From Prosapia bicincta (lineage: Eukaryota; Arthropoda; Insecta; Hemiptera; Cercopidae), in NCBI GenBank assembly GCA_036971475.1, contig JBAIZL010000376.1, positions 963,501 to 1,027,500 of the forward strand: a stretch of 64,000 nt of DNA, in the 5' to 3' direction. A program made the translations under genes and the position numbers. This document shows positions 33,947 to 45,321 of the stretch, piece after piece. Each line of letters starts with the position of its first letter. The stretch's first letter is position 1. The notes under the pieces were generated by a model, which saw only the letters and a list, made by a program, of their open reading frames with translations, was not told the DNA's origin and ran no database searches.

Positions 33947-34237
33947 TACATAAATATATATATTTTTTTAATTAAATTTATTTTCTGTTCTTGTTATTGT
34001 TATTGAGATTTATTTATTGGTAAATTGTTACCTATTATTGTTTTACATATTATTTATTTACTGTTATATTGTTCTTTGTTGTTATTTAGTTTTTAAGGAT
34101 TTTTTCATTGTTATATTGTTGTTTTTTATTGTTGGTGTTTTATTTTGTTTTGTAATTTTTGTTGTATTTATTTATTTGTTTATTTATTAATTTATTTGAT
34201 TTTATTTAAAACATTGCGTTCTGTGTTAGATTTTGTT
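33947..34237 (+). other. A1 3' UTR, T-rich
   Basis: A strand-biased T/G-rich stretch (TTATT and TTGTT repeats) between the ORF2 stop and the terminal hairpin. The bias is shared by F (40627-40968, complement), so it is a family trait. No coding potential. Confidence 0.7.
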
Positions 34238-34269
34238 TGGCGATGATAACCACAATTGGTTTTTCGCCA
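34238..34269 (+). ncRNA. 3'-terminal hairpin of A1 RNA
   Basis: TGGCGA, TGAT, AACCA, loop CAAT, TGGTT, TT, TCGCCA, immediately before GGG and poly(A). Compared with family B, the outermost pair (A-U to U-A) and the loop-closing pair (U-A to A-U) both change in a compensating way. F copies (40595-40626 and 56183-56214) share this version. Confidence 0.75.
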
Positions 34270-34272
34270 GGG

Positions 34273-34315
<43 letters not shown>

Positions 34316-34317
<2 letters not shown>

Positions 34318-35467
34318 CTTACCCACAGATAACGCGAGATACATCTTCAATGTATCAGCTCTAACATTTTTATGGACACAGCAGTTAACAGGGAGTTTTG
34401 GAAATTATGTGCAAGACATAACAGCATATGAAGGAAATAATACTCCAGGTACAGTTCAAAACATCACTACGTTTGATCATTTCTTAACAAATGACCCAGC
34501 AGCGCGAGTCCCCGAGGGAATCGAACAATCCGCTAGATTCTTTTTAAATAGGTAGGAAGATGCAGACGTCACTGATGACTTATCATCCTTAGAATTGACA
34601 GAACTCCTACTTCATATTCTCTCTCTAATAGCTGCATTTGGATCTCGCAGATGTGTATTAATAGGTACAAACATTTATACACTCATGTATATTGCTTTGG
34701 CGAAACAGGGAAACATTACACAGGTGAGGCTGGATATGATGAACAATGCAATCAATCAAGAGACAATGGATGTTACAGAAGAAGAAGTGATTTTATGTTA
34801 CATGTGTATTAGATCTAGGATCAATGGCAACAATGCTGAAGCTATCTTTCAAGCATTAGGAGCAGGTATAGCTCCTTTATCCCTAAGGTTACGAATTACT
34901 CTATTACAGACAGCAAAATCAGGAATGACATCCTACTGGAGTATTAGGGAAGCTTTTCATCACTATACTACATTTGATTGGGGAACGGCAGCAGGATACA
35001 TATATAACGATTTCGTTAACTTTGACAGGGCGCATGATTTAGTAGGAGACAACCAATACTTCGGGTTTAGACAAGATTTATCATATGCTAAATACACCTT
35101 ATATAAATCTTTAGGTTATCTGTGTATGCACTTGCTTATGAAAAACAATGGAGCAGATTTTGGATCTCTTAAGAATTACAGAGGGCTAACCAAGACTCCT
35201 GATAGAAAAGCAGAATTAGATGCTATGATTGCAGAATACAATCCGGACGTTGAAGTTGTTGATCAGGATGTGGTTGCAGGATGGATAGAAAGGTGGAGCT
35301 TTGCTAACGTCATGGCAGGAGAGGAAGGTAATATAGACCCTCATGAAAATGAGGAATCAGATGAGGAAGAGGCTGATGATGATGGAGGCGACGATGATGA
35401 CCCTCAACCACCTGGAGGTCCAGGTCACGGCGAGGGAGGAGGTGGAAACATCCCTGGCAGAGGAGGA
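34316..35467 (+). pseudogene. Endogenous viral nucleoprotein, central piece (copy 1)
   Basis: This resumes the frame left at 17112. The frame has a single premature TAG at 34553-34555 and is otherwise open to 35467 (about 305 codons in the main segment). The protein looks like the nucleoprotein of a negative-sense RNA virus: an all-helical-looking core with a central aromatic-rich block, then a short basic segment (YRGLTKTPDRK), a very acidic stretch (EEADDDGGDDDD) and a Gly/Pro-rich tail. The YRG...P...L..MI pattern is what I associate with chuvirus-like nucleoproteins; other mononegavirus-like groups are possible. It ends at 35467, where retrotransposon E begins. The 10 bases CAGAGGAGGA (35458-35467) recur at 40465 as E's TSD. 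Confidence 0.6.
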
Positions 35468-35626
35468 TTTTTTTTTCCAGGCGAAAAACCTATTGAGGTT
35501 ATCATCGCCTAACTAAGGTTTGTTAATAATAAATATTAAAATATTACATAAATAAGACTAAACAAAATAGATGTTTAAAACTAATTGTAATTATCTAAAA
35601 CTAAAGAACCTAAAATTATACAAAAT

Positions 35627-38600
35627 TTAAATATTATTAAATAGATTAAGATGGCGTAGGAAAGCGAGGACACGGTTGATAGCCGTGACATCGTCTCTTA
35701 AAACCACCTTTAAACTACCTCGAAGATCGTAACGTATATACAAATTTGTCAACTCATTACAATCAAGCAGGATATGCTTGATTGTAATATTATTTCTACA
35801 AAACGGACATAGTGGTGGATCCTCATGTCGCATCAACCATCCATGCGTTAACAAAGAGTGGCCGATGCGAAGTCGAGTAACCACCACTTCCTCCCTACGA
35901 TTCGAACGAACAGATGTCCTCCATGGTCGGACGGTATTTTTGATATCCCTCAGCTTGTTTCTATTTACATTTTGCCATTCTTCGTTCCAAACAGAGAATA
36001 GTGTAGATTTAACTTTGCATACAAAATCTGATGCCATCACACGTTGTGTCGATGGCAACATACCTGTAGCTAATTTTGCACCTTCATCTGCTTTAGTGTT
36101 TCCGAATATTCCACAGTGACCAGGCACCCAGAGAAATGACACCTCAACACCTCGTAATTGGAGCCTGTGTATAGAGCACAAGATGTCTCCAACTAAAGGG
36201 TTCTTAGTGTACATTTCCTGAATAGCCTGGAGAGCACTTTTGGAATCACAACACACAAGATATTTAGATTTTGCAGACGGAATTGATCTTAAAGCTTGGA
36301 AAATTGCATAAAGTTCTGCAGTAAAAACGCTACAGGCTGAGGGCAATCCATAAGTGAAAGTTTGTCCTTCCATATAAAATGCACAACCTATCCCATTATC
36401 CAGTTTTGAACCGTCTGTGAATATAGTCACAGTGTGTGGGTGAGTTTGTTGAATCTGCAAAAACTCCTGACGATAAATAACGTCAGGAGTATTGTGTTTT
36501 AGGTACATGGACAATGAGAAGTCACATTTTGGCTTTTGTATTGTCCATGGAGGGATGTAGCATGATGTTCGTTCGAATATAGGTGGATGTTCTAAATTTA
36601 GATTATTAAAAATGCGCAACGTTCTTATTCCGAAGGGAGCAGTTGAACGTTGACGCACATTGTAACGATCTTCGAGGTGGTTATCAAAAACTTCTTTGAA
36701 TGCCGGATGTTTAGGTTTACTTCGAAGACCAGTGTAATAAGAAATTTGTAGCATTTGACGTCGCATAGAGAGAGATGGTTCTCCAGCTTCAACTAGAAGG
36801 CTGGAGATTGGGCTTGATCTAAAAGCACCAGTAGAAAGTCTAAGACCAGCGTGATGTATTGAATCCAGGAGTTTCAGAACCGTAGGTCGAGCAGATGAAT
36901 AGGCTATACAGCCGTAATCTATGCGCGATCTTACAACGGCGCGATAGAAACGGAGCATACAGGTTCTGTCTGCTCCCCAATTTGTACCACTTAGAACTCT
37001 CAACATATCCAATATCTTGCTGCACCGGGTCCTCAAATCACGCACATGCGGATTCCACGAAAGTCTTTTATCCAATAAAAGACCCAAAAATCTCACATTA
37101 TCCGCGGTTTGAAGCCGCGTACCATCAAGATAAAGAATAGGTTCCTGGTGTTGCCTGCGACGACTAAATGCTATACACTGGGTCTTCGAAGCCGAAAACT
37201 TGAAGGCCGTAGATTTGGTCCACTCTTGCAATTTATTAATTACTAATTGTAAGGATCTTTCCGCTGTTGCCATACTTCTAGCAGCCATATATATACAAAA
37301 ATCGTCTACAAACAGGGAACAGTGGACCGGTGACTGTACGTTTGAGGTGACGCTGTTAATGGCAACAGCAAACAGCGTCACACTCAAAACGCCACCCTGT
37401 GGTACACCATTCTCTAGTTGCAACGATCAGAATATATCCCTCCTAGACGTACACGGAAAGTCCTGTTATTCAAATAATTTTTTATAAAAGCAAGAATGTT
37501 ACCTTGTATACCCCATGATTTCAATATGTTCAAAATTCCTCTTCTCCATGCCATGTCATATGCCTTCTCAAGGTCAAAGAAAACAGCTACCAGTGTTTGT
37601 CGTAAGATGAAGGCATTCTGTATAGCTGACTCCAACAAAACCAATTGGTCAACTGATGAACGTCCTTGTCTGGAACCACACTGAACGTTAGAAAGAAGTT
37701 TGTTTGTTTCTAGATACCAGACAAGACGACGGTTGACCATCTTCTCCAGTAGTTTGCATAGGCAGCTGGTCAGCGAGATGGGTCTGTAACTACTGGGATT
37801 AGTTTTGTCCTTTCCTTGTTTTAGAAGAGGAATTATTGTCGCTTCTAACCATGCATCGGGAAAACCGTGCTCCTCGAATATACGGTTGTATATCCGAAGG
37901 AGAACTACCTTCGCCGAAGGTGGTAGATTTTTAATCATGGAGTATACAATATCATCCGGGCCTGGAGCAGAATCCTTCGTTGACGAGAGAGCTGACTCTA
38001 GTTCGTCGATAGAGAAATGGTTATTTAAACAAGAATCTCCAGACACTCCAACGGTGAAAGGTAAGGCTTCCTGTTTACGTTTGTACATCTGGAAAGCGTC
38101 CTTGTATGCAGGAGATGAAGAATGTTTTGAAAACGATAACGCTAGCACATTGGCAATTTCCTCACAGTCCGTGGTCATAACTCCATCCGGATGCCTTAAT
38201 GAAATTAATGGCATCGGAACGGAAATGCCACAGACTGATCGTAATTTCTTCCATACTGTAGATGGAGCTGTAGTTCTTGTAATTGTGCCAATGTACTGCG
38301 ACCATGATTCTCGTTTACTTTGCCTAAATATTCTCCGTGCTTTCGCACGGAAGATTTTATATTTTTCCAGGTTTTCACTTGTTGGATGTCTCTTGAACTG
38401 CTTCAAAGCTTTTCTCCGTTGACGAAGGATCACAGTGCACTCATCATTCCACCACGGAATAGGATTCGTCGTGGTTTGGATGAGGTTTTCGGAATTGCCT
38501 TTCCGGCGGCATTCAAAACGGTTTTTGTAAACGAATTGACAATGTCATCAATGGGAGCCAAGTAATCCACGTCCAGTGATTCTAGATCTTGTGAAAATTG

Positions 38601-39320
38601 TTCCCAGTTGGCTTTTTTCAGGATCCAACGGGGATGTCGAACACAACAGGGTGAGGAGTCACACAAAGAGATCTCAATAGGAATGTGGTCGCTACTGTAA
38701 AGATCAGGCAATGCTGACCATTTTAGCCTTGTAGCCAAGACAGGACTGCATAATGACCAGTCTACAGCTGTCCATCCACCTGTTGACGCTGCTAAATGTG
38801 TCTGAGAACCGTCATTTAGCAGGTATAAATCCAGTTCCGATCTGATACTTTCGATCAGATTACCTCGCGGGTTGCATTCTGGGGAACCCCATGAAACATG
38901 GTGGGCATTGAAATCGCCCACTAATAAAAACGGAGGCGGCAACTGATTCATAAGGTCTACAAGATCTCTCTGTTGCAGGTTGTCACTTGGTGGGAGGTAG
39001 ACACAACAGAGAGTGAGTTTGTATGGAACAGCTGTTTGAATTGCTACTGCTTGTAAGGGAGTTATTAAGTTCAGAGAAACGGCGTCGACACAGTCACGGG
39101 CTAGAATGGCTACGCCACCTCTAGCTCGATTTTCTGTAACGAAGTCTGATCTGTAAACTGAATACTCCCTTAGATGGAAATTGTGCGATTCATGAAGATG
39201 TGTCTCCTGAATACAAATGTACATAGGGGACACATCCCTTACAATTAATTTGAGATCCTCAATGTGACTTCTAACACCGTTAATGTTCCACTGAATCACG
39301 GTTTGTTTAGGTGTGGACAT
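35627..39320 (-). pseudogene. E1 ORF2: endonuclease-RT-RNase H with two frameshifts
   Basis: It aligns with D1 ORF2 from MSTPKQTVIQWNING (39320) to the stop at 35627. Single-base losses near 38460 (after the endonuclease, KPRR) and near 37418 (before GVPQGG) split it into 296-, 339- and 598-residue frames. All catalytic motifs are still readable in one frame or another (QETHL, FDLEKAYD, FVDD, FTDGSK, WVPGHC). Both lesions recur in E2, so E was dead before the duplication. Confidence 0.92.
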
Positions 39321-39326
39321 TGTATT

Positions 39327-40464
39327 TTAGTGAAATGGATTCACCTGGCTCTCACTGCCGTCATTGACAATTTGTTGGCCTGGAATGTTGGACGTTCCAG
39401 GCAAAGAGTCATCAGAATCCATCACCACTATTGTAGTGGTGGAATCTGAGGAATTTTTTGACTCAGAAGGGGAGTTAGAAATGGTCCTCTTTTGAGTCGC
39501 TTTTAATTTTGCACCCACTTTCACAGGTGCAGTTTTGTTGTTATTGTTATTTTTATTATTATTATTATTATTAGTTGGAATAGGTTTCACACTTGTCTCT
39601 AATAGTGTCTTGCTTCTAACTCTACCAGAGGTATCTGGCAATGGAGATTTCTTCGCACATTCAACATTATTATTTAAGTTGGAAACAGAATTTTTCGTCA
39701 CCAAAGCTAATAGCTGGCTAACTTGCTCCGTGAGAAGTTCAATTTTCTTGTTTAGCTCAACGCAGTTGGAACACGACTTCTCAGTGGTGATAGCTGAGGC
39801 ATAAGATTTCGTTTCAAGTGTAGGTTGAGTTGACTTGAACTTCTTTTTCGCTTCGTGGAAAGATGTTTTGTCCTTTGCCATTATGCTGAGGATCGCTTTC
39901 TCCTCCTTGAACTTTGGGCAGTTAAAGGAGCGAGCAGGGTGATCACCAGCACAGTTTGGGCATTTCGGAGCACTTGTGAAAACCTTATCAGTATGGCCTT
40001 CAGATGCACACTGTCCGCATACCTCTGGCTTGGAGCAAGAAGAACTTACGTGTCCAAAACGTTGGCATTTAAAGCACCGGCGTGGATTGGGAATGTAGGG
40101 CCTAACAGAAAGTCGTTGATAGCCAGCATATAAATATTCCGGGATAGATGGTTTCCCGAATGTCAGTATAATTGATGTTGTTGGAACTCTCTGACAGTTT
40201 TCCATCCTCATAATTCGTACGACATCTGTTACACCTTCTGATACCAGTTCTGATTTGATTTCGTCCTCACGGACATACAACAGATCCCTGCATGATATTA
40301 CTCCCTTTGATGAGTTCAAGGTTTTGTGGGGAGCCACCGAAACCTTGACCTGATCAAAGAAGGAGGTCATTTTTAATAATAGCTGTGACTGCTTTGAATT
40401 GCTTGTTTCCAACAGCAGTGTTCCGTTCCGTAACTTCCTTATGGAAGAGACGGGTCCTGCTGCA
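39327..40464 (-). pseudogene. E1 ORF1, 5'-truncated zinc-knuckle protein
   Basis: Residues from CAAGPVSSIRKLRN onward of a family B ORF1. The open frame runs beyond 40464 into viral glycine-rich DNA, giving a meaningless N-terminus. In the second knuckle the last cysteine is replaced by phenylalanine (DKVFTSAPK where D1 has DKVCTSAPK), which would break the zinc site. The Asn-rich tract is longer than in D1. Confidence 0.9.
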
Positions 40465-40576
40465 CAGAGGAGGAGAAGGAGGAGAGGGCGGAGGAGGGGG
40501 TGGAGCTGGTGGTGGTCCTCATGGAGGAGGTGGGGGAGGAGGAAGAGGGGTGGTCCAGCAGGTGGACAAGGAAGCA
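40465..40576 (+). pseudogene. Endogenous viral nucleoprotein, glycine-rich tail piece (copy 1)
   Basis: Between retrotransposons E1 and F1 lie 112 bases of GGA/GGT repeats encoding a Gly-rich segment with RGG-like spots. It directly continues the tail cut at 35467: the first 10 bases are E's TSD. The last 16 bases (GGTGGACAAGGAAGCA, 40561-40576) recur at 62157, being F's TSD. A one-base phase change near 40545-40555 is needed to stay in the Gly-rich frame that continues at 62157. Confidence 0.7.
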
Positions 40577-40968
40577 TTTTTTTTTTTTTTTTCCTGGCGA
40601 AAAACCAATTGTGGTTATCATCGCCAAACAAAATCTAACACAGCACGCAATGTTTTAAATAAAATCAAATAAATTAATAAATAAACAAATAAATAAATAC
40701 AACAAAAATTACAAAACAAAATAAAACACCAACAATAAAAAAAAAACAATATAACAATGAAAAAATCCTTAAAAACTAAATAACAAAATAACAACAAAGA
40801 ACAATATAACAGTAAATAAATAATATGCAAAACAATAATAGGTAACAATTTACCAATAAATAAATCTCAATAACAATAACAAGAACAGAAAATAAATTTA
40901 ATTAAAATAAAAGAAACACAGAGAATTATATGTATAAATAAAATTTAAAAAATATATATATTCATGTA

Positions 40969-43900
40969 TTAAATTTTAAAAAATATTTTCAAGTGGTGCA
41001 AGAAAGCGATGACTCGGTCAATGGCCGAGGCATCGTCCCTTAGCACCACCTTTAAACTCCCTTTTAAATTAAAAAGGGCACGAACATTACCTACACTAAC
41101 ACAATCTACCAAAATATGTTTTATTGTGAAGATACCCCCGCAGTATTGGCATATTGGTGGATCTTCACGACGCATCAAATATCCATGAGTTGCAAAAGAG
41201 TGGCCAACGCGAAGGCGTGTAACCACCACTTCCTCCCTACGTTTTGAACGAATTGAAGACCTCCATGGACGGACGGTATCTTTAATTTCCCTCAGCTTAT
41301 TCTGAATCACGGTATGCCACTCGTCATTCCAAGCAGCGAGCAATAAATGTTTCGCGAAACACACATAATCAGATGCCATAACCAGTTGAGTAATAGGCAC
41401 CAAACTTGTAGCTTTCTTCGCCGCTTCATCCGCTTTTGTGTTTCCAAGTATTCCGCAATGTCCAGGAACCCAACAGAAAGTTACCCCCACACCCCTCAAT
41501 TGAAGCCTGTGTACAGCACACAAAATGTCCCCAACTAAAGGGTTGCTAGAGAAAACATCCTGAAGAGCCTGAAGAGCACTTTTGGAATCCGAACACAAAA
41601 GATAATGCGAGGATCGAGATTGAATGACGGTCAAAGCTTTAAAAATAGCAAATAGTTCTGCCGTGAAAACACTGCAAGCTGAGGGCAATCCGTACGTGTA
41701 GGTACATCCAGATGCATAAAACGCACACCCAACGCCATTGTCCAGTTTAGATCCATCAGTGAAAATAATTTCACTGTGTTGCTGAGATTTATAAATGGAT
41801 AAAAATTCCTGATGGTAGACCACAACAGGAGTATCGTGTTTTATATAACTGGACAATGAGAAATCGAAGTGCGGCGTTTTTATTATCCATGGAGGTAGAT
41901 AGCACATTTGTCGTTCAAACATAGTTGGAAGTTGCAACTCAAGGTCATCCAATATTCTTAACGTTCGTATGCCAAATGGAGCGGTCGAACGTTGACGTGT
42001 ATTGTACACTTGATTTAGCGTATTATTAAAGACTCTTTCAAATGCCGGGTGGTTGGGTTTGCTTCGAAGAACAGAAACGTAAGATATTTGTAGTATCTGA
42101 CGTCGTCTAGAAAGGGTAGGTTCCCCAGCTTCGACAAGAAGACTAGGGATTGGGCTAGTTCTAAATGCACCAGTAGCCAGTCTAAGTCCAGAGTGGTGGA
42201 TGGTATCAAGAGTTTTCAGAACTGTAGGTCGTGCAGATGAGTAGACTTGACAACCATAATCTATGCGGGATCTAACGGCTGCGCGATAAAATCGAAGCAT
42301 ACTAGTTCTGTCTGCTCCCCAATTCGTACCACTAAGGACTCTTAACATATCCAATTTCTTGCTGCATCTCACCTTCAAATCACGAACATGTGGACTCCAT
42401 GAGAGTCTTTTATCAAATAAAAGACCCAAAAATCGAACACTATCCGTGGTTTGAAGCTGAACCCCGTCAAGATAAAGGATCGGCTCCTGGTGTTGCCTAC
42501 GACGACTAAATGCAACACATTGAGTCTTCGAAGCAGAGAATTTGAAACCTGTAGATTTAGACCATTCCTCTAACCTGTATATTGCTAACTGCAAAGATCT
42601 TTCCGCAGTTGCCATACTACGAGCAGGCACATATATACAAAAGTCATCCACAAAAAGGGAACAGTGTACCGGAGATCGTATATTACTGGTGGTACTATTT
42701 ATTGCAACGGCAAACAGCGTGACGCTCAGCACGCTGCCCTGCGGTACACCATTCTCCTGTGTATAGCTGTTTGAATACGTGCCTCCAAGTCGAACGCGGA
42801 AAGATCTATTAGAAAGAAAGTTAGCGATGAATGCTAGGATATTCCCTTGTATACCCCATGATTTCAGAGTGTTCAGAATTCCTCTTTTCGATGCCATATC
42901 ATATGCCTTTTCAAGGTCAAAGAAAATCGCAACGAGCGTTTGACGCAAGAGAAAGGCATCTTGAATAGCGGATTCTAACAAAACCAATTGGTCAATTGAT
43001 AAGCGTCCTCGTCTGAAACCACATTGTTCGTTGCTAAGAAGGTTGTTGGTTTCTAGGTACCAGACAAGACGGCGGTTGACCATCTTCTCCAGTAGTTTGC
43101 ACAAGATGCTTGTAAGTGATATAGGCCTGTAACTACTGGGGTTGGTTTTGTCCTTACCTGGCTTCAAAAGAGGAATTACAGTCGATTCTAACCATGCATC
43201 GGGGAAAGAGCGCTCCTCGAATAAACGATTGTATACTCGAAGGAGGACAAGTTTCGCCGATGATGGTAGATGTTTTAGCATGGAGTACACAATGGAATCT
43301 GGACCTGGTGCAGAATCCTTCGTTGACGCAAGAGCTGACTCCAATTCCCCTATAGAGAAAGGGGTGTTTAAAGTAGAGTCCTCAGACAACCCAACGGTAA
43401 ACGGTATTGCTTCTTCCTTCAGTTTATACATCTGGAACAATCTATCAAAGCAGAAAAGTTAGAAAAAGATGTTCCAAGTACATTAGCAATGTCATCACTG
43501 TTTGTGATTAATCTCCCATCTGGTTGCTTCAGCGCAATGGCTGGAAACGGAATGGAAGTACCACAAACTGATCTTAGTTTCCTCCACACTGTGGAGGACG
43601 GAGTTGTTCGTCTAATTGTGCTAATGTACTGTTCCCAAGAGTTCTTTCTACTCAGCCTAAATATCCTCCGTGCTTTCGCACGGAGTATTTTATATTCCTG
43701 AACGTTTCCATTCGTTGGGTGTCGTTTAAATCTCCTAAGAGCTCTTCGTCGTAAACGGAGGATTTCTGTGCATTCATCGTTCCACCACGGCACAGGCGGT
43801 CGGCGTGGATGCGCAGAGGTTTTCGGAATGGTCTTTTCAGCGGCATTTAAAATTGCTTTTGTAAAATTTTCTATATTTTCATCAATGGGTGTCAGATAAT

Positions 43901-44648
43901 CCATGTCAAGTGAAACAAGGTAATTCGAGTAGGAGTCCCAGTTGGCTTTTCGCAAAATCCAACTGGAATTTCGAACATAACAGGTTTGGGAGTCACATAA
44001 ACTGATCTTAATAGGCACATGGTCGCTTCCATACAAATCATTGAGTACCGACCATGTGCATCTAGTAGCTAATTGAGGGCTGCAAATCGATAGATCAACA
44101 GCTGTCCATCCACCAGTAGATGCTGCTAAATGAGTAGGAGAACCGTCATTTAGCAGACATAAGTCTAGTTCCGTTCTTACACTTTCAACAATATCACCTC
44201 GAGAGTTCCTAGTCGGAGATCCCCAAGACGAATGGTGGGCATTAAAATCCCCTACCAATAAGAACGGAGTTGGTAACTGGCTTATCAAATTTACTAAATC
44301 ACTGTGATGCAGGTTTTCTTGTGGTGGCAAGTAGACACAACACACAGTGATTTTATACGGGACAGCTGTTTGAACGGCTACTGCTTGTAAAGGAGTTATT
44401 AGGTTTAGAGAAACAGCATCGATACAGTCACGGGCTAGGATGGCTACGCCACCTCTAGCTCGATCTTCTGTAACGAAGTCCGATCTAAAAACTGAATACT
44501 CCCTTAAATAGAAATTATGCGATTCGTGGAGATGTGTCTCCTGTAGACATACAAACATTGGGTACACATCTCGCACGAGTACTTTAAGTTCTTCTATGTG
44601 ACTCCTAACACCGTTGACGTTCCATTGTATCACTGACTTCCTAAGCAA
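40969..44648 (-). pseudogene. F1 ORF2: endonuclease-RT-RNase H, start lost and frameshifted
   Basis: It aligns with A1 ORF2 throughout and contains all endonuclease, RT (FVDD), RNase H and Cys/His motifs. Two lesions: the ORF1/ORF2 junction lost A1's TAATAAATG, so ORF2 has no ATG and its first codon in frame is TTG at 44648. A 10-bp deletion near 43435 (A1 has CTACTACAGC there) shifts the frame, giving 409- and 823-residue pieces. F1 has Leu where F2 and A1 have Ser in GRxS near 42995. Confidence 0.92.
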
Positions 44649-44652
44649 AGAC

Positions 44653-45321
44653 TCAGCTTAGCAAAGGATTTATTTGACACCCATTGGTGCTCTCTCCTTT
44701 CTTGCCTGGGACGTTTTTAGACGTCTCAGGCTTACATTTCTCAGATTCCATATCCACCCGTTCAGGGATGGAATCTGAGGAAGTTTTGGGTTTAGGAGGG
44801 GTAGTTTTTACATTCCCTCCTTTGTTAGCATTTTTCTTAATACCCGGTAAAGACGGTGGCGATGTGGTCTGACGTAACACTGGTTTACGTGGTTTTGATT
44901 TTTCCAACGTCTTCTGCACAGAAGGTTTATTACCCGTTGATAATATCTTCTGTACAGAAACACAAGGCTCGCTCAGTGATTTATTTCGTGCTCCAATTCC
45001 CCCAGTGGAAGGGATAGGTACACGAGGCAAAACACTATCAGTTGCTGCAGGTTGTTCCAAATTCAAAGACGGGCCATTTGTGACTAAGCACAAAAGGCGA
45101 GACACTTGTTCAGTTAGAGCTTTAATCTTCTTGGACAGCTCAGCACAGTTGGAACAAGACGATTTTGAAGCGGTCAGGGTAGCGGCATAAGTCTTACTGT
45201 CTGCCTTCGGCTGAGTAGATCTATAGAGTTTTTTGGCCTCTGGAAACGACAGCTTGTCTTTCGCCATGATGCCTAGGATAGCTTTCTCTTCCTTAAAAGT
45301 AGGGCAGTTGTAGGATCGCGC
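44653..45321 (-). pseudogene. F1 ORF1, C-terminal part only
   Basis: The C-terminal ~220 residues of family A ORF1, from KEEKAILGIMAKDKLSF to the stop. It ends with TGA instead of A1's TAA because of the altered junction. Everything upstream, including the zinc knuckles, is absent because the sequence jumps to C2 at 45322. Confidence 0.9.

Larger units (their letters stand above)
17113..34315 (+). mobile_element. Non-LTR retrotransposon A1 (I-superfamily-like), interrupted by C1
   Basis: A full-length family A element of about 5.95 kb once the nested C1 insert (21852-33067) is removed. Order: 5' UTR 17113-17619, ORF1 17620-19029, ORF2 19033-21851 continuing at 33068-33946, 3' UTR to 34272, then a 43-nt poly(A). 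The TSD TTCTTACCCACA (17101-17112 and 34316-34327) is made of viral-gene sequence, so A1 landed inside the EVE. ORF1 with zinc knuckles plus an APE-endonuclease/RT/RNase H ORF2 fits the I/Nimb group; R1 or LOA relatives are alternatives. Confidence 0.92.
35468..40464 (-). mobile_element. Non-LTR retrotransposon E1 (family B), 5'-truncated, in the EVE
   Basis: A minus-strand element very close to D1. It has a short 9-nt poly(A) (T run 35468-35476) and a perfect 10-bp TSD CAGAGGAGGA (35458-35467 and 40465-40474). The 5' end falls inside ORF1, so it lost the leader and about the first 70 ORF1 codons, a typical result of incomplete target-primed reverse transcription. It inserted into the glycine-rich part of the viral gene. 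It is dead: two frameshifts in ORF2. Confidence 0.92.
29742..45321. repeat. Tandem duplication, copy 1 (~15.58 kb)
   Basis: This aligns end to end with 45322-60909 (offset 15580 at the left, 15588 at the right). The unit holds most of C1 ORF2, C1 ORF1 and leader, the A1 3' end, the central EVE, E, the glycine-rich EVE piece and F up to mid-ORF1. At 45321/45322 the sequence jumps from F ORF1 (...GGATCGCGC) to C1 ORF2 (GTTTGTCGT...) with essentially no microhomology. Differences are few: several substitutions, poly(A) length and a 9-bp indel in the EVE. The exception is the last ~125 bp. Confidence 0.93.
40577..45321 (-). mobile_element. Non-LTR retrotransposon F1 (family A), cut by the duplication junction
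   Basis: A minus-strand family A element with a 16-nt poly(A) (T run 40577-40592). Its 5' third is missing because the tandem-duplication breakpoint falls in ORF1 at 45321. The complete counterpart is F2 at 56165-62156. Confidence 0.92.

Noticed and set aside
34256..34555. Poly-lysine N-terminus on the viral frame (also 49817-50134)
   Set aside because: The lysines are the A1 poly(A); the viral sequence starts at 34316.
40385..40672. 95-79-codon glycine-rich or arginine-rich frames (also 55973-56260)
   Set aside because: They run from E ORF1 antisense through viral glycine-rich DNA into the F poly(T); chimeric.
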